The position numbers were made by a program, and so were the translations under genes. From Bacillota bacterium (GTDB lineage Bacteria > Bacillota_I > Bacilli_A > RF39 > UBA660), in assembly GCA_015059155.1 (NCBI GenBank), contig SVAX01000007.1, positions 1,298 to 55,290 on the forward strand: a stretch of 53,993 nucleotides of DNA, given 5' to 3'. Of this stretch, positions 1-10,296 are shown piece by piece. Positions within the stretch are counted from its first letter, which is position 1. Each line of letters opens with the position of its first letter. The notes beneath the pieces were generated by a model. That model saw only the letters and a program-made list of their open reading frames with translations, ran no database searches and had not been told where the DNA came from.

Positions 1-502
1 TATCAGTTAGAAGTTATAATTGTTTATGCAGGGCAGGAATTGATACAGTAGAAAAACTGATACAAAGATCAGAAAAAGAATTATTTGAAGTTAGAAATTT
101 AGGTAGAAACGGTTTTGAAGAAGTAGTAAAAAAAATAAAAGAAATAAAAGAACATCAACAAACGCCGCTAGAAATTTTAGATTTATCAGTTAAAAGTAGT
201 GGCCAATTAATAGAAATGGGGATTAATACAGTAGAAAAATTCTTAAAAATATCATCAGAACAATTAATTAAAATAAAAACTATAGATATAAATTGTTATG
301 AAGAAATAATAAATAAAATAAAAGAAATAAAAGGAATAAAAGAACATCAACAAACGCCACTAGAAATTTTAGATTTATCAGTTAGAAGTTATAATTGTTT
401 ATGCAGGGCAGGAATTGATACAGTAGAAAAACTGATACAAAGATCAGAAAAAGAATTATTTGAAGTTAGAAATTTAGGTAGAAACGGTTTTGAAGAAGTA
501 GT
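1..502 (+). repeat. Direct DNA repeat, copy 1 at 1-127 and copy 2 at 376-502 (period 375 bp = 125 aa)
   Basis: The string tatcagttagaagttataattgtttatgcagggcaggaattgatacag...gaagaagtagt is identical in both copies. The linker gaacatcaacaaacgcc(g/a)ctagaaattttagatttatcagtta is also repeated. Confidence 0.9.
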
Positions 503-683
503 TAGAATAAAAAATAATATTATTCAAAAATTAGAAATAGAAAATTCTAAGAATGAAGTTGGTCAATTAAAAAGTGAAACAACTTTAAAAATAGAAAAAT
601 TGATTTTATATAAAAAAATATTAGAATCACAACTAGAACAACTATCAGAAGAATCAAAAAATAATGGACAAAATAAAAAGTAA
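3..683 (+). CDS. Tandem RNA-polymerase-alpha-CTD-like (helix-hairpin-helix) repeat protein, 5'-truncated by the window edge
   Basis: Frame 3 is open from the window start. Modules such as [49 protein letters not shown] closely resemble the RpoA C-terminal domain ([20 protein letters not shown]...LxxVRNLGxKxxEEV). A divergent module ([37 protein letters not shown]) lies between two copies; the listed ORF 216-683 is only its 3' part. Confidence 0.8.
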   Translation, partial: SVRSYNCLCRAGIDTVEKLIQRSEKELFEVRNLGRNGFEEVVKKIKEIKEHQQTPLEILDLSVKSSGQLIEMGINTVEKFLKISSEQLIKIKTIDINCYEEIINKIKEIKGIKEHQQTPLEILDLSVRSYNCLCRAGIDTVEKLIQRSEKELFEVRNLGRNGFEEVVRIKNNIIQKLEIENSKNEVGQLKSETTLKIEKLILYKKILESQLEQLSEESKNNGQNKK

Positions 684-814
684 TAAAATTAAATTTTTGA
701 TTAATAGGAAATTTTAAAATAAAGATTAAAGTAGCTAATTTGCTATTTTTTTCTTGTTTTAAAATAATATAAAACTATGTTATAATATATATGACTTTGT
801 TTGGAGGTGTAAGT

Positions 815-1780
815 ATGTTAGATGATTTTTGTTTAGAACAAAACATAGTTTATAAAACTTTAATTAATTCAGTTAAAAATAATAAGTATAGTCATGCTTA
901 TCTGATTGAAACAAATGGTTATTCTAAAGGATTAAATCTAGCTATAGCTTTTGCTAAATACTTACTATGTCCAAATAGTTATAGTAATAATGAAAATTGT
1001 AGTAACTGCAGTCAATGTATGAATATTGATAAGAATGAATTTATAGAACTTAAAATAATTGATCCAGAAGGACAATGGATAAAAAAGAGTCAACTTGAAG
1101 AATTACAAGATGTTTTTTCTAAAAAATCTGTTGTGGGAAATAAAAAAGTTTATATAATTAATAAAGCAGAAAAATTAAATGCAGCTTCTTCTAATTCTTT
1201 ATTAAAATTTTTAGAGGAACCAGAAGAAGGAATAATTGCTATATTAATATGTGAAAATATGTATCAATTATTGAGTACTATAGTATCTAGATGCCAAGTA
1301 TTATCTTTAAAGAATAAAATGAATTTAGATAATCTTTCTACAAAAGATAGACTTGCTCACTATCTAAGTAACAATAAAGAAGATATAGAAAACTTTATAA
1401 GTAGTGAAGAAAGTATAGTAAAAATAGAAAAAGTAATTGAGTTTATAAAATATTATGAAGAAAATCATAGCAATACATTAATTTATATAAATAAATTATG
1501 GAATGAATATTTTAAAGAGAAAACAGATATTTATAATGCTTTTACTATGATGTTATTGTTTTATAAGGATGTTTTAAATTTAAAACTGGGTAAAGTTATA
1601 GAAATATATACTGATTATGTAAATGATGTAAATATAATAGAAGAAAAAAATAATTTAGATGAAATAACTAGTAAAATAAATGTTATAATGGATTTGAGAG
1701 AAAAGATTAAATTCAACATAAATAGTAATTTACTAATGGATAAATTAATTATCGAACTTGGAAGGTGTGATACGAAATGA
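815..1780 (+). CDS. holB: DNA polymerase III delta' subunit (HolB)
   Basis: HAYLIET, a Cys cluster CSNCSQC, KAEKLNAASSNSLLKFLEEP, and SRCQVL typical of delta'. The ATG at 815 is preceded by GGAGGTG, so the listed ORF start at 791 is probably too early. Confidence 0.85.
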   Translation: MLDDFCLEQNIVYKTLINSVKNNKYSHAYLIETNGYSKGLNLAIAFAKYLLCPNSYSNNENCSNCSQCMNIDKNEFIELKIIDPEGQWIKKSQLEELQDVFSKKSVVGNKKVYIINKAEKLNAASSNSLLKFLEEPEEGIIAILICENMYQLLSTIVSRCQVLSLKNKMNLDNLSTKDRLAHYLSNNKEDIENFISSEESIVKIEKVIEFIKYYEENHSNTLIYINKLWNEYFKEKTDIYNAFTMMLLFYKDVLNLKLGKVIEIYTDYVNDVNIIEEKNNLDEITSKINVIMDLREKIKFNINSNLLMDKLIIELGRCDTK

Positions 1781-2568
1781 TAGAAGTAGTAGGTGTAGCA
1801 TTTAAACCAAATAAAAAAGTATATTATTTTTCTCCAAACGGAATGAAAATAAAAAAAGGTATAAATGTTATTGTTAAAACTGAAAGAGGATTACAGTTTG
1901 GTACTGTTGAAATAGCTAATACAGAAATAGAAGAATCTAAAATTAAGTCATCATTAGCTGAAGTTATAAGAATAGCATCTAAAAAAGATTATGAAAAACA
2001 TATAAAGAATGTTAATGATGCGAAAAAGGCTTTGAAAAATTGTAAGGGATTAGTAGAAGAATATGATTTAAATATGATGATATTAGATGCTAATTATACA
2101 TTTGATAGAAGTCAATTGTTATTCACATTCCTTGCAGATAATAGAGTAGATTTTAGAAAACTTGCTAAAGATTTAGCTAATACTTATAAAACTAGAATAG
2201 AATTAAGACAAGTAGGAGTTAGAGATAAAGCAAAAGAAATAGGTGGATATGGTTCTTGTGGTAGAGAACTTTGTTGTTCTAAATTCTTATGTGATTTTGA
2301 CTCAGTATCAATAAACATGGCTAAAAATCAAAACATAGCTTTAAATCCTACAAAAATAAATGGTGTATGTGGTAGACTTTTATGTTGTTTAAAATATGAA
2401 GATGAATGCTACAAAGAATATAGTAAGAAACTTCCTAAAGTAGGAAAAAAAGTAGAAACTGAATTTGGTGAAGGAAAAGTTATTAGTACAGATATTTTAA
2501 AGCAAACATATAGAGTAGATATTAAAGACCATGGTATAGTGGAAGTTGATGTAAATGAAGGTAATTAA
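1777..2568 (+). CDS. ricT: PSP1-domain protein (YaaT/RicT family)
   Basis: VGVAFKP, KTERGLQFGTVE, GGYGSCGRELCCSKFL, and GVCGRLLCCLKYE motifs; holB synteny; ATGA overlap with holB. Confidence 0.9.
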   Translation: MIEVVGVAFKPNKKVYYFSPNGMKIKKGINVIVKTERGLQFGTVEIANTEIEESKIKSSLAEVIRIASKKDYEKHIKNVNDAKKALKNCKGLVEEYDLNMMILDANYTFDRSQLLFTFLADNRVDFRKLAKDLANTYKTRIELRQVGVRDKAKEIGGYGSCGRELCCSKFLCDFDSVSINMAKNQNIALNPTKINGVCGRLLCCLKYEDECYKEYSKKLPKVGKKVETEFGEGKVISTDILKQTYRVDIKDHGIVEVDVNEGN

Positions 2569-3274
2569 TTATTTATTAGGTTATAAAGATTTAAAAATAG
2601 TACAAGATAATGAAATGTTTAATTTTTCATTAGACTCTGTATTACTCCCAAACTTTGTAACTATCAATAAAAAAATAGATAGAATACTAGATATAGGCTG
2701 TGGTAATGCTCCTATACCGTTAATTCTTTCTACTAAGACAAATGCTTTAATTACTGGTGTAGAAATACAAAAAGCAGTATATGATTTAGCTATAGAATCA
2801 GTTAGTATTAATAAAAAAGAAGATCAAATAAATATAATAAATAAGGATATAAATGATTATTATAACGAAGTAGAAACTGACTTCTATGATGTAATTACTT
2901 GTAATCCACCGTTTTTTAAGTATATAGAAACATCTAATATAAATAAAAACGATTATAAGACTATTGCCCGTCATGAAGTTAAATTAAATTTAAATCAGTT
3001 GTTTACTATAGCTAAAAAATTACTTAAAAATAACGGTGTAATAGCTATTGTACATAGACCTGAAAGGTTTGTAGAAGTAGTAGAAGAAATGAAAAAGAAT
3101 AATATAGAACCCAAAAGAGTTCAATTCGTTTATCCAAAGAAAAATATGGAAGCAAACATAATGTTAATAGAAGGAAGTAAAAATGGGAAACCTGGACTTA
3201 AGATTTTACCTCCTATTTATAGCCATCAAGATAATGGTGAATATACAGACGATGTAAAAAAATATTTTGAATAG
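2555..3274 (+). CDS. tRNA1(Val) A37 N6-methyltransferase-like protein (YabB/TrmN6 family)
   Basis: SAM-binding ILDIGCGNAPIPLIL, NPPFF catalytic motif, and position between ricT and rsmI. Confidence 0.85.
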   Translation: MKVINYLLGYKDLKIVQDNEMFNFSLDSVLLPNFVTINKKIDRILDIGCGNAPIPLILSTKTNALITGVEIQKAVYDLAIESVSINKKEDQINIINKDINDYYNEVETDFYDVITCNPPFFKYIETSNINKNDYKTIARHEVKLNLNQLFTIAKKLLKNNGVIAIVHRPERFVEVVEEMKKNNIEPKRVQFVYPKKNMEANIMLIEGSKNGKPGLKILPPIYSHQDNGEYTDDVKKYFE

Positions 3275-3284
3275 AGGTGATAGC

Positions 3285-4133
3285 ATGTCACAAAAAAGTT
3301 ATGATGATAGTCCAACTTTATATCTTATTCCAACTCCAATAGGAAACATGGAAGATATAACTATAAGAGCGATTAATACTTTAAAAATGGTTGATGTTGT
3401 TTTCTGTGAAGATACTAGAGTAACAGGACAATTATTAAAATATCTAGATATAAGTAAAAAGTTAATATCTAGTCATAACTATAATGAATCAGGTAATAAA
3501 GAAAAGTTACTTGAATATTTAAGTGGTGGTAGTAATGTTGGATTAGTTAGTGATAGGGGGACTCCTATAATAAGTGATCCAGGATATGAATTAGCAAAAT
3601 TCGCAATAGAAGAAGGGTATAATGTAGTTAGTCTTCCAGGCGCAACAGCTTTAATTCCAGCTCTTACTTCATCAGGTATAAGCCCTATGCCATTCTACTA
3701 TTACGGATTTTTAAATAGCAAAGATAGTGCTAGAAAAAAAGAATTAGAATTTTTAAAGAACATAGATGCTACATTAATACTTTATGAAGCACCTCATCGA
3801 ATAAATAAAACATTAAAAGATTTGGGAAATATTTTGGGAAATAATCGTAAAATAAGTATTTCCCGGGAAATAACTAAAAAATATGAAGAAGTTTATAGAG
3901 GAACTATTGGTGAATTAATAGAACAAAACAATGAATATAAAGGTGAACTTGTAGTAGTAGTTGAGGGAAATAAAAAAACATTAGAATATAAAAGTTTAAC
4001 AATAGAAGAACATGTTAATCTTTATATTGAAGATGGTAAAAGTTCTATGGATGCTATTAAGATAGTTGCTAAAGAACGTGGTATGAAAAAAAGTGAAGTT
4101 TATGATCTTTACCACAATATAGAAAAGAAGTGA
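3285..4133 (+). CDS. rsmI: 16S rRNA (cytidine(1402)-2'-O)-methyltransferase
   Basis: LYLIPTPIGNMEDITIRAINTLK, CEDTRVTGQLL, SDRGTPIISDPGYELA, and SLPGATALIPALTSSG. ATG at 3285 is preceded by AGAGGTG. Confidence 0.95.
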   Translation: MSQKSYDDSPTLYLIPTPIGNMEDITIRAINTLKMVDVVFCEDTRVTGQLLKYLDISKKLISSHNYNESGNKEKLLEYLSGGSNVGLVSDRGTPIISDPGYELAKFAIEEGYNVVSLPGATALIPALTSSGISPMPFYYYGFLNSKDSARKKELEFLKNIDATLILYEAPHRINKTLKDLGNILGNNRKISISREITKKYEEVYRGTIGELIEQNNEYKGELVVVVEGNKKTLEYKSLTIEEHVNLYIEDGKSSMDAIKIVAKERGMKKSEVYDLYHNIEKK

Positions 4134-4137
4134 TAAA

Positions 4138-4692
4138 ATGAAACTTATTGTAGGTTTAGGAAATCCAGGGAGAGAGTATAATAAAACTAGACATAATATT
4201 GGTTTTATGTGTATAGATAAAATAGCTGAAAACTTTAAGGTAGATTTTGATTCAAATAAATTTACAGGATCTTATACACAATTTAACCATAATGGAGAAA
4301 AAATAATTCTATTAAAACCTGGGAAATATATGAATCTATCAGGAGAAGTCGTAAGAGATTTTGTTAACTTCTTTAAAATAGATATAGAAGATATACTTAT
4401 AATATGTGATGATTTAGATACCAAAGTAGGTACTTATAGACTTCGTTATAAAGGGTCTAGTGGTGGACACAATGGTTTAAAAAACATAGAACTACACTTG
4501 TCTACTAAAGATTATAAAAGAATTAAAATAGGAATATCAAATGATAAAAATATAGACACTAAAGATTATGTATTAGGTAAATTTACTAAAGAAGAAATGG
4601 ATTTAATTAATCCTATAATAGATAAGATGCCTAACATTATAGAAGATTATTTAGAATTACCATTTGATAATGTGATGAATAAGTATAATTAA
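4138..4692 (+). CDS. pth: Peptidyl-tRNA hydrolase
   Basis: LIVGLGNPGREYNKTRHNIGF, LLKPGKYMNLSGE, and GSSGGHNGLKNIE. Confidence 0.97.
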   Translation: MKLIVGLGNPGREYNKTRHNIGFMCIDKIAENFKVDFDSNKFTGSYTQFNHNGEKIILLKPGKYMNLSGEVVRDFVNFFKIDIEDILIICDDLDTKVGTYRLRYKGSSGGHNGLKNIELHLSTKDYKRIKIGISNDKNIDTKDYVLGKFTKEEMDLINPIIDKMPNIIEDYLELPFDNVMNKYN

Positions 4693-4702
4693 TAAATAAC
4701 TA

Positions 4703-4725
4703 ATGATACCAAAGTGTATCATTTT
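4703..4725 (+). terminator. Weak hairpin after pth
   Basis: ATGATAC-N6-GTATCAT followed by TTT. Confidence 0.4.
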
Positions 4726-4748
4726 GTCGTTGGAAAGGAGGATATAAA

Positions 4749-7700
4749 ATGTTTTTTAATAATATATTAAATGAATTAGATGGAGATTCAGTTTATGGTT
4801 TAACACCCGAACTTAAAGGTTTGTTTTTATATAAAAAGTTTAAAAGAGAAAATAAAAATATCATTTGTATAACATCAACAATATACGAAGCTAATAAACT
4901 ATATCAAATATTGTTAAATTATACAGATAAAGTATCTTTCTTTCCAATGGATGACTTTTTGACTAGTGAAGCACTTGCTATCAGTCCGGAGTTTAAGTTT
5001 ACAAGACTTGATACTTTAAATACAATACTTGAAGAAAAAAGAATAGTTATAACAAACTTAATGGGTTTTTTAAGATTTTTACCTAGTCATAAAGATTATA
5101 AAAATTCATATTCTAAAATAAAATTAGGTGATGAAATAAAGATAGAAAACTTAGTATCTAATTTATATAGAATTGGTTATAAAAGAGAATCTTTAGTTAA
5201 TAAAACAGGCGAAATGGCTGTACGTGGATTTATAATAGATATATTTCCAATTAATTATAAAAATCCTATAAGAATTGAGTTTTGGGGGGATGAAATCGAA
5301 AGAATTAGTGAATTTGATATCGATACTCAAATTTCTAAAGATAGATTAGATGAAGTAATAATTACTCCAACAACTGAATTTATAATAGATAAAGAATTAG
5401 AAGAAGAACCTAAACACAGAGAAATAATTAATTATATAAAACCTGTATCAATTTTAGATTACCTAGATGAATGTATAATTTTTTATGATGATAAAAAATC
5501 TATAGAAAAAAGTTTTGAGTTGTTGTCCGAAGAAATAACAGATTATAAAAATAATAATGAGTTAAGTAGTAATACAAAATTCATGTTTGATTTAGAAAAA
5601 AGTTATAAATATGAAGAAATAGACTTTGTATCATTTGATAATAAAACTAATTCTAAAAAATCTATAAATTATCAATCTTTTGAACTTGATAATTTTATAG
5701 GTGGTATGGATTCTATCAGTAAAAGACTTAATGGGTATATTAAAGCAGGTAAAACAGTAATAGTTTGTTTATCTGATAGATATAAAGTTAATAGATTTGA
5801 AAGTGAGTTAGTAAGCAGTTATGTAGTTATTACAAGTATTAATGAGATAATAGAAAATAAAATAAATCTAGTTGTAAGAAAAATAAATAGTGGATATATA
5901 ATAGGGAATTATGTAGTTGTATCTGAAAAAGAATTATTCAACAAAAAAGAAAGTGGTGTTGCGTATAAATCTAATTTTAAGATGGGATCTAAGATTAGAG
6001 ACATAAATAAACTTAATATTGGAGATTATGTAGTGCATGTAGTCCACGGTATTGGTATTTATAGAGGTATTAAAACTTTAACAAAGAACGGACTTAAGAA
6101 AGATTATTTAACTATTGAATATAAAGGTGAAGATAAACTTTATATTCCTGTAGAAAAGTTAGAATTTATAAATAAGTATTCATCTAATGAGGGAAGTGTT
6201 CCTAAAGTAAATAAATTAGGTGGTACTGAGTGGAGTAAGACAAAACTACATATTAAGAAAAAAATAGAAAGCATAGCTGGTGATTTATTAAAACTTTATT
6301 CAGAAAGAGAAATGGCTATTGGGTATGCTTTTGATAAGGATACAGAAGAACAAATTCAGTTTGAAAAAGATTTTCCTTATATTGAAACTAAAGATCAATT
6401 AAAAGTTACAGAAGAAATAAAAAGGGATATGGAAAAAACCATTCCTATGGATAGACTTTTATGTGGAGATGTTGGATATGGTAAGACTGAGGTAGCTTTT
6501 AGGGCTATATTTAAAGCTATAATGTCCAATAAACAAGTATTATTCTTGTGCCCTACAACTATTCTTTCTCAGCAACACTACCAAAATGCTATAGAAAGAT
6601 TTAAAGAATTTCCTGTTAGAATAGAACTATTAAATAGGTTTGTTTCCAAGAAAAAACAAAATGAAATAATAAAGGATTTAAGTGAAGGTAAAGTAGACTT
6701 ACTTATTGGAACTCATAGAATATTAAGTGAAGATATTAATTGTAAAAGATTGGGGTTACTTGTAATAGATGAAGAGCAAAGATTTGGAGTTAAACATAAA
6801 GAAAAGATTAAATCATATAAAAATAATATAGATGTTTTAACTTTAAGTGCTACTCCAATACCAAGAACTCTTCAAATGTCTCTTGCTGGAGTTAGAAGTT
6901 TATCTTTAATAGAAACTCCACCTGTAGATAGGTATCCTATTCAAACTTATGTGTTAGAAGAAAATAAAAATGTTATAAAGGATGCTATATACAAAGAACT
7001 TGCAAGAGAAGGTCAAGTATTTATTCTTTATAATGATATAGCTACTATGGAAGAAAAGAAAAGAAGTTTAGAATACCTTGTACCAGAAGCACGCATTATA
7101 TGTGGTCATGGTAAAATGAAAAAAGAAGAACTTGAAGATGTAATGTATAAGTTCATGAATAAAGAATATGATGTTTTACTTTGTACTACAATTATAGAGA
7201 CAGGGATAGATATACCTAATGTTAATACATTAATTATAATAGACGCTGATAGATATGGACTTTCTCAACTTTATCAAATAAGAGGTAGAGTAGGTAGAAG
7301 TAATAAAATAGCCTATTCATATTTAATGTACAACAAAGGTAAGATTTTAAGTGACGTAGCTAAAAAAAGATTAAACGTAATAAAAGAGTTTACTGAACTT
7401 GGTAGTGGTTTTTCTATAGCTATGAGAGATTTATCAATAAGAGGTGCTGGAGATATATTGGGTCAGGAACAATCAGGCTTTATTGATACAGTGGGTGTAG
7501 AATTATTTCTTGATATGTTAAATGAAGAAGTAAACAAATTAAAAGGAATCAATATAGAAAAAGATGAAAGTGATACTCAACCATTAATAGAAGTAGAAAC
7601 TACTATTGACGATAAATATGCCAAAGAAGAAGATTTGAAAATTGAAATACATCAAAAAATTAACAAGATTGATTCTATAGAAAGTTTAAACAAAACAAAA

Positions 7701-8033
7701 GAAGAGCTTGAAGATAGATTTGGAACACTTGATGAAAATGTAATTATTTATATGTATGAAGAATTATTTGAAAAAGAGATTAGATCTCTAAATATAAAAA
7801 ATGTTAATCAAACTAAGAATTTTATTGCCATAACATTATCTAAAGAGTTGACTAAAAATATAGATGGTGAGTTACTTTTCTTAGATGTAATATCTCTAAC
7901 TAGAAAATTTAGATTTTCTATGAGAAATGAAGAATTAACAATTACTCTTGATACAGTAGGACTTGATAAACATTTTATTTATTACTTAATTGATATGTTA
8001 GATATATTAAAAAGAGCAATTAAATTTAATTAA
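4749..8033 (+). CDS. mfd: Transcription-repair coupling factor
   Basis: 1094 aa with CarD-like GDYVVHVVHGIGIYRGI, GDVGYGKTEVAFRA, DEEQRFGVKHKEKIK, and QIRGRVGRS. Confidence 0.98.
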   Translation: MFFNNILNELDGDSVYGLTPELKGLFLYKKFKRENKNIICITSTIYEANKLYQILLNYTDKVSFFPMDDFLTSEALAISPEFKFTRLDTLNTILEEKRIVITNLMGFLRFLPSHKDYKNSYSKIKLGDEIKIENLVSNLYRIGYKRESLVNKTGEMAVRGFIIDIFPINYKNPIRIEFWGDEIERISEFDIDTQISKDRLDEVIITPTTEFIIDKELEEEPKHREIINYIKPVSILDYLDECIIFYDDKKSIEKSFELLSEEITDYKNNNELSSNTKFMFDLEKSYKYEEIDFVSFDNKTNSKKSINYQSFELDNFIGGMDSISKRLNGYIKAGKTVIVCLSDRYKVNRFESELVSSYVVITSINEIIENKINLVVRKINSGYIIGNYVVVSEKELFNKKESGVAYKSNFKMGSKIRDINKLNIGDYVVHVVHGIGIYRGIKTLTKNGLKKDYLTIEYKGEDKLYIPVEKLEFINKYSSNEGSVPKVNKLGGTEWSKTKLHIKKKIESIAGDLLKLYSEREMAIGYAFDKDTEEQIQFEKDFPYIETKDQLKVTEEIKRDMEKTIPMDRLLCGDVGYGKTEVAFRAIFKAIMSNKQVLFLCPTTILSQQHYQNAIERFKEFPVRIELLNRFVSKKKQNEIIKDLSEGKVDLLIGTHRILSEDINCKRLGLLVIDEEQRFGVKHKEKIKSYKNNIDVLTLSATPIPRTLQMSLAGVRSLSLIETPPVDRYPIQTYVLEENKNVIKDAIYKELAREGQVFILYNDIATMEEKKRSLEYLVPEARIICGHGKMKKEELEDVMYKFMNKEYDVLLCTTIIETGIDIPNVNTLIIIDADRYGLSQLYQIRGRVGRSNKIAYSYLMYNKGKILSDVAKKRLNVIKEFTELGSGFSIAMRDLSIRGAGDILGQEQSGFIDTVGVELFLDMLNEEVNKLKGINIEKDESDTQPLIEVETTIDDKYAKEEDLKIEIHQKINKIDSIESLNKTKEELEDRFGTLDENVIIYMYEELFEKEIRSLNIKNVNQTKNFIAITLSKELTKNIDGELLFLDVISLTRKFRFSMRNEELTITLDTVGLDKHFIYYLIDMLDILKRAIKFN

Positions 8034-8215
8034 TTACTCTTTTCTTTTCCTTTAAATTCTAAATTATTTAAAGCATAATCTAAACATTGGTTTATTAATT
8101 CATTTCTACTTATATCAATTTTGTTAGCTATTTCATCAATTTTTTCAATTTTTTCATTTTCAAGTCTTATTGATATAACGATTTTTTCGCTTTTAGTGGG
8201 AATAAACTTTGCCAT
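8030..8215 (-). CDS. Ribbon-helix-helix (CopG/Arc-type) protein, 61 aa
   Basis: KIVISIRLENEKIEKIDEIANKIDISRNELINQCLDYAL is a typical RHH pattern; the reverse-strand RBS aaggaagga precedes it. Confidence 0.6.
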   Translation of the reverse strand: MAKFIPTKSEKIVISIRLENEKIEKIDEIANKIDISRNELINQCLDYALNNLEFKGKEKSN

Positions 8216-8346
8216 ATAATCCTTCCTTCTCTATATATATTGTATTCTTTTCAAAATATTATTAATATATTCATTTTTTGAATACAAAATGCTTGTAAAA
8301 TGAAAAAAATAGTGGTATATTATTTATGTAGAAAGGAGTGAAAAGG

Positions 8347-9039
8347 ATGGAATTAAAGAAAAATAAAAAGAATGTAATAATTATTATTTTGGCTGTTTTA
8401 TTGTTAATTTCGATTGGAATGATTTGTTTCTTGTTAGTAAGTAAAAATACTGAAAATGACGTAATAGAACAAGAAAATAATCAAAATGTTGAAAACAATA
8501 CACCAGATCAAGAAGATGAAAACAATCAAAACACCGAAAACAAAAAAGAGGAAGCTACAATAACGCCAGTTAGTTATACACCAAAATGTGTTGATGATAG
8601 AATAATGTCAGAAAAATTATTAACAGATATTGATGAAACAAAATATAATAATATTGTGGAATATATTCAAAATCAAAATAACGTTCAAATTACTTTAGGG
8701 TATTGCCCTAATTCTGATTCCGAGGAATTTCAATATTATACTTTGACTCAGTTAGAAAAAAACACCTCACTTAACGAAATTAAAAATAGCAGACATTTTG
8801 TAGAAAATGTTGGATTAGGCGGTGGTGCGTGTGTTCCAATGACAACTATTAAATATCAAAAAAACAACAAGGAATATATTGTTAAATATTGGGGAGATGT
8901 TATGAGTTCAAATGATGGTAATATATATAAAATAATAGATAGATCTATAAATAATACATTTACTCAAGACTACTGTCATTATTTTATTTCATCATTAGGA
9001 GCTACAATAAATAATATTACTAAATTTGAATTAAATTAA
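8347..9039 (+). CDS. Signal-anchored extracytoplasmic protein of unknown function
   Basis: One N-terminal hydrophobic helix (NVIIIILAVLLLISIGMICFLLV), then a Q/N/E-rich linker and a globular C-terminus. RBS AAAGGAGTG. Confidence 0.6.
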   Translation: MELKKNKKNVIIIILAVLLLISIGMICFLLVSKNTENDVIEQENNQNVENNTPDQEDENNQNTENKKEEATITPVSYTPKCVDDRIMSEKLLTDIDETKYNNIVEYIQNQNNVQITLGYCPNSDSEEFQYYTLTQLEKNTSLNEIKNSRHFVENVGLGGGACVPMTTIKYQKNNKEYIVKYWGDVMSSNDGNIYKIIDRSINNTFTQDYCHYFISSLGATINNITKFELN

Positions 9040-9042
9040 TGT

Positions 9043-9081
9043 AAAGCAAGTTAATTTTTACAAAAATTACTTGCTTTTTTT
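9043..9081 (+). terminator. Intrinsic terminator
   Basis: AAAGCAAGTTAATTTTT / AAAAATTACTTGCTTTTTTT. Confidence 0.85.
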
Positions 9082-9120
9082 GTTTCAAGTTTATTATAAT
9101 TAATATAAGGATGGTAAAAT

Positions 9121-10260
9121 ATGTATAAGTTACAAAAAATAAATTTTATGCAAAATATTTTAAATAGAAAAGAGTTATTTTCTAATTTAGAGTGGTGTTT
9201 AAATAATTATAATAATATTTGTATATCAAATGAAAAAGAACGTTTAAAGTATCAACAAGTAATAAAGTATTTATTGAATACAAAAAAGAAAGATGCGGTA
9301 TTAACAGAAGAAGAAGCTAAAATGATGATGGTGTTTTTTTCCAAAGATTTTGCTTTTAAACTTAATATAGCTGAAAAAATAAAAATCCAATTTAAGGAAG
9401 ATGATCCCAATTTAAAAGATGTATGGGGTTCATTTAAACCAGCAAAAGATGGGAGTTATAAAATAACTTATTATAACAAAAGCATCAATTCCTTAATAAA
9501 AAAAAGAAAATTTCCTGTGAAAGCCTTACGTATAATTTTTCATGAAGTGATTCATGCTGCTCAACACGAAATGGTTGAAATAAGACCTCAAAAAGAAGAT
9601 AAAAAACATTATAATGTAGAGACATATATGATTACCGTTGAAAATATGTTAAGAGATTTAGATGAAAATTTTTATGATAAAAATTATGCAAAACTTTATA
9701 AAGAAAATAATGCTAATAAAATAGGATTACAATGTGCGTTGGTATATTTAAAAGAATATGTGCCTAAAGCTTATAAAAAACGTAATAAACAAAAAATATA
9801 TGAAAAAATAAATTCATATGATATTGATTATTACAATGAATATATAGAATGTTTTGATTCTACTGAAAATTATTTAGAACTGATGGATATAGTAACGATT
9901 TTATCAATCCAACAAAATAAAAAAATATTAGAAAAATACCCAATATTAAAATTAGCATATAACGAAGATGGGTCAAGAAAAAATATTATTGAATTATTAG
10001 AAGAGAGAAATGCATTATTAGAAAATCACACGAAAAAAGAGGCTGATGAGCTATTTAAGGTTTTTATTTACAGAAATAAATTTGATGAAGATATAGAACT
10101 TATGGCAAAAAAAGAATCTGTTTTATTAATGGATTATATAAGACAAACTAATACACAAGATAGTTTTATATATGACATACTAAAACATAGATTAGAGCAA
10201 TTAGAACCAACAAAAAACTTTAACGATTTAACAGATAATGAAAATAATAAGAAAAAGTAA
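9121..10260 (+). CDS. Putative HExxH zinc metalloprotein, 379 aa
   Basis: ALRIIFHEVIHAAQHEMVE contains HEVIH in a helical context; no other family was recognised. Confidence 0.5.
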   Translation: MYKLQKINFMQNILNRKELFSNLEWCLNNYNNICISNEKERLKYQQVIKYLLNTKKKDAVLTEEEAKMMMVFFSKDFAFKLNIAEKIKIQFKEDDPNLKDVWGSFKPAKDGSYKITYYNKSINSLIKKRKFPVKALRIIFHEVIHAAQHEMVEIRPQKEDKKHYNVETYMITVENMLRDLDENFYDKNYAKLYKENNANKIGLQCALVYLKEYVPKAYKKRNKQKIYEKINSYDIDYYNEYIECFDSTENYLELMDIVTILSIQQNKKILEKYPILKLAYNEDGSRKNIIELLEERNALLENHTKKEADELFKVFIYRNKFDEDIELMAKKESVLLMDYIRQTNTQDSFIYDILKHRLEQLEPTKNFNDLTDNENNKKK

Positions 10261-10267
10261 GTAAAAA

Positions 10268-10296
10268 AAGATAGAAATTTTGTATTCTATCTTATT
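10268..10296. terminator. Bidirectional hairpin between convergent genes
   Basis: AAGATAGAA-N8-TTCTATCTT flanked by A-run and T-run. Confidence 0.7.

Noticed and set aside
1-683. CRISPR-like interpretation of the left-edge repeats
   Set aside because: Repeats are long (127 bp), coding and in frame; they are protein module repeats, not repeat-spacer units.
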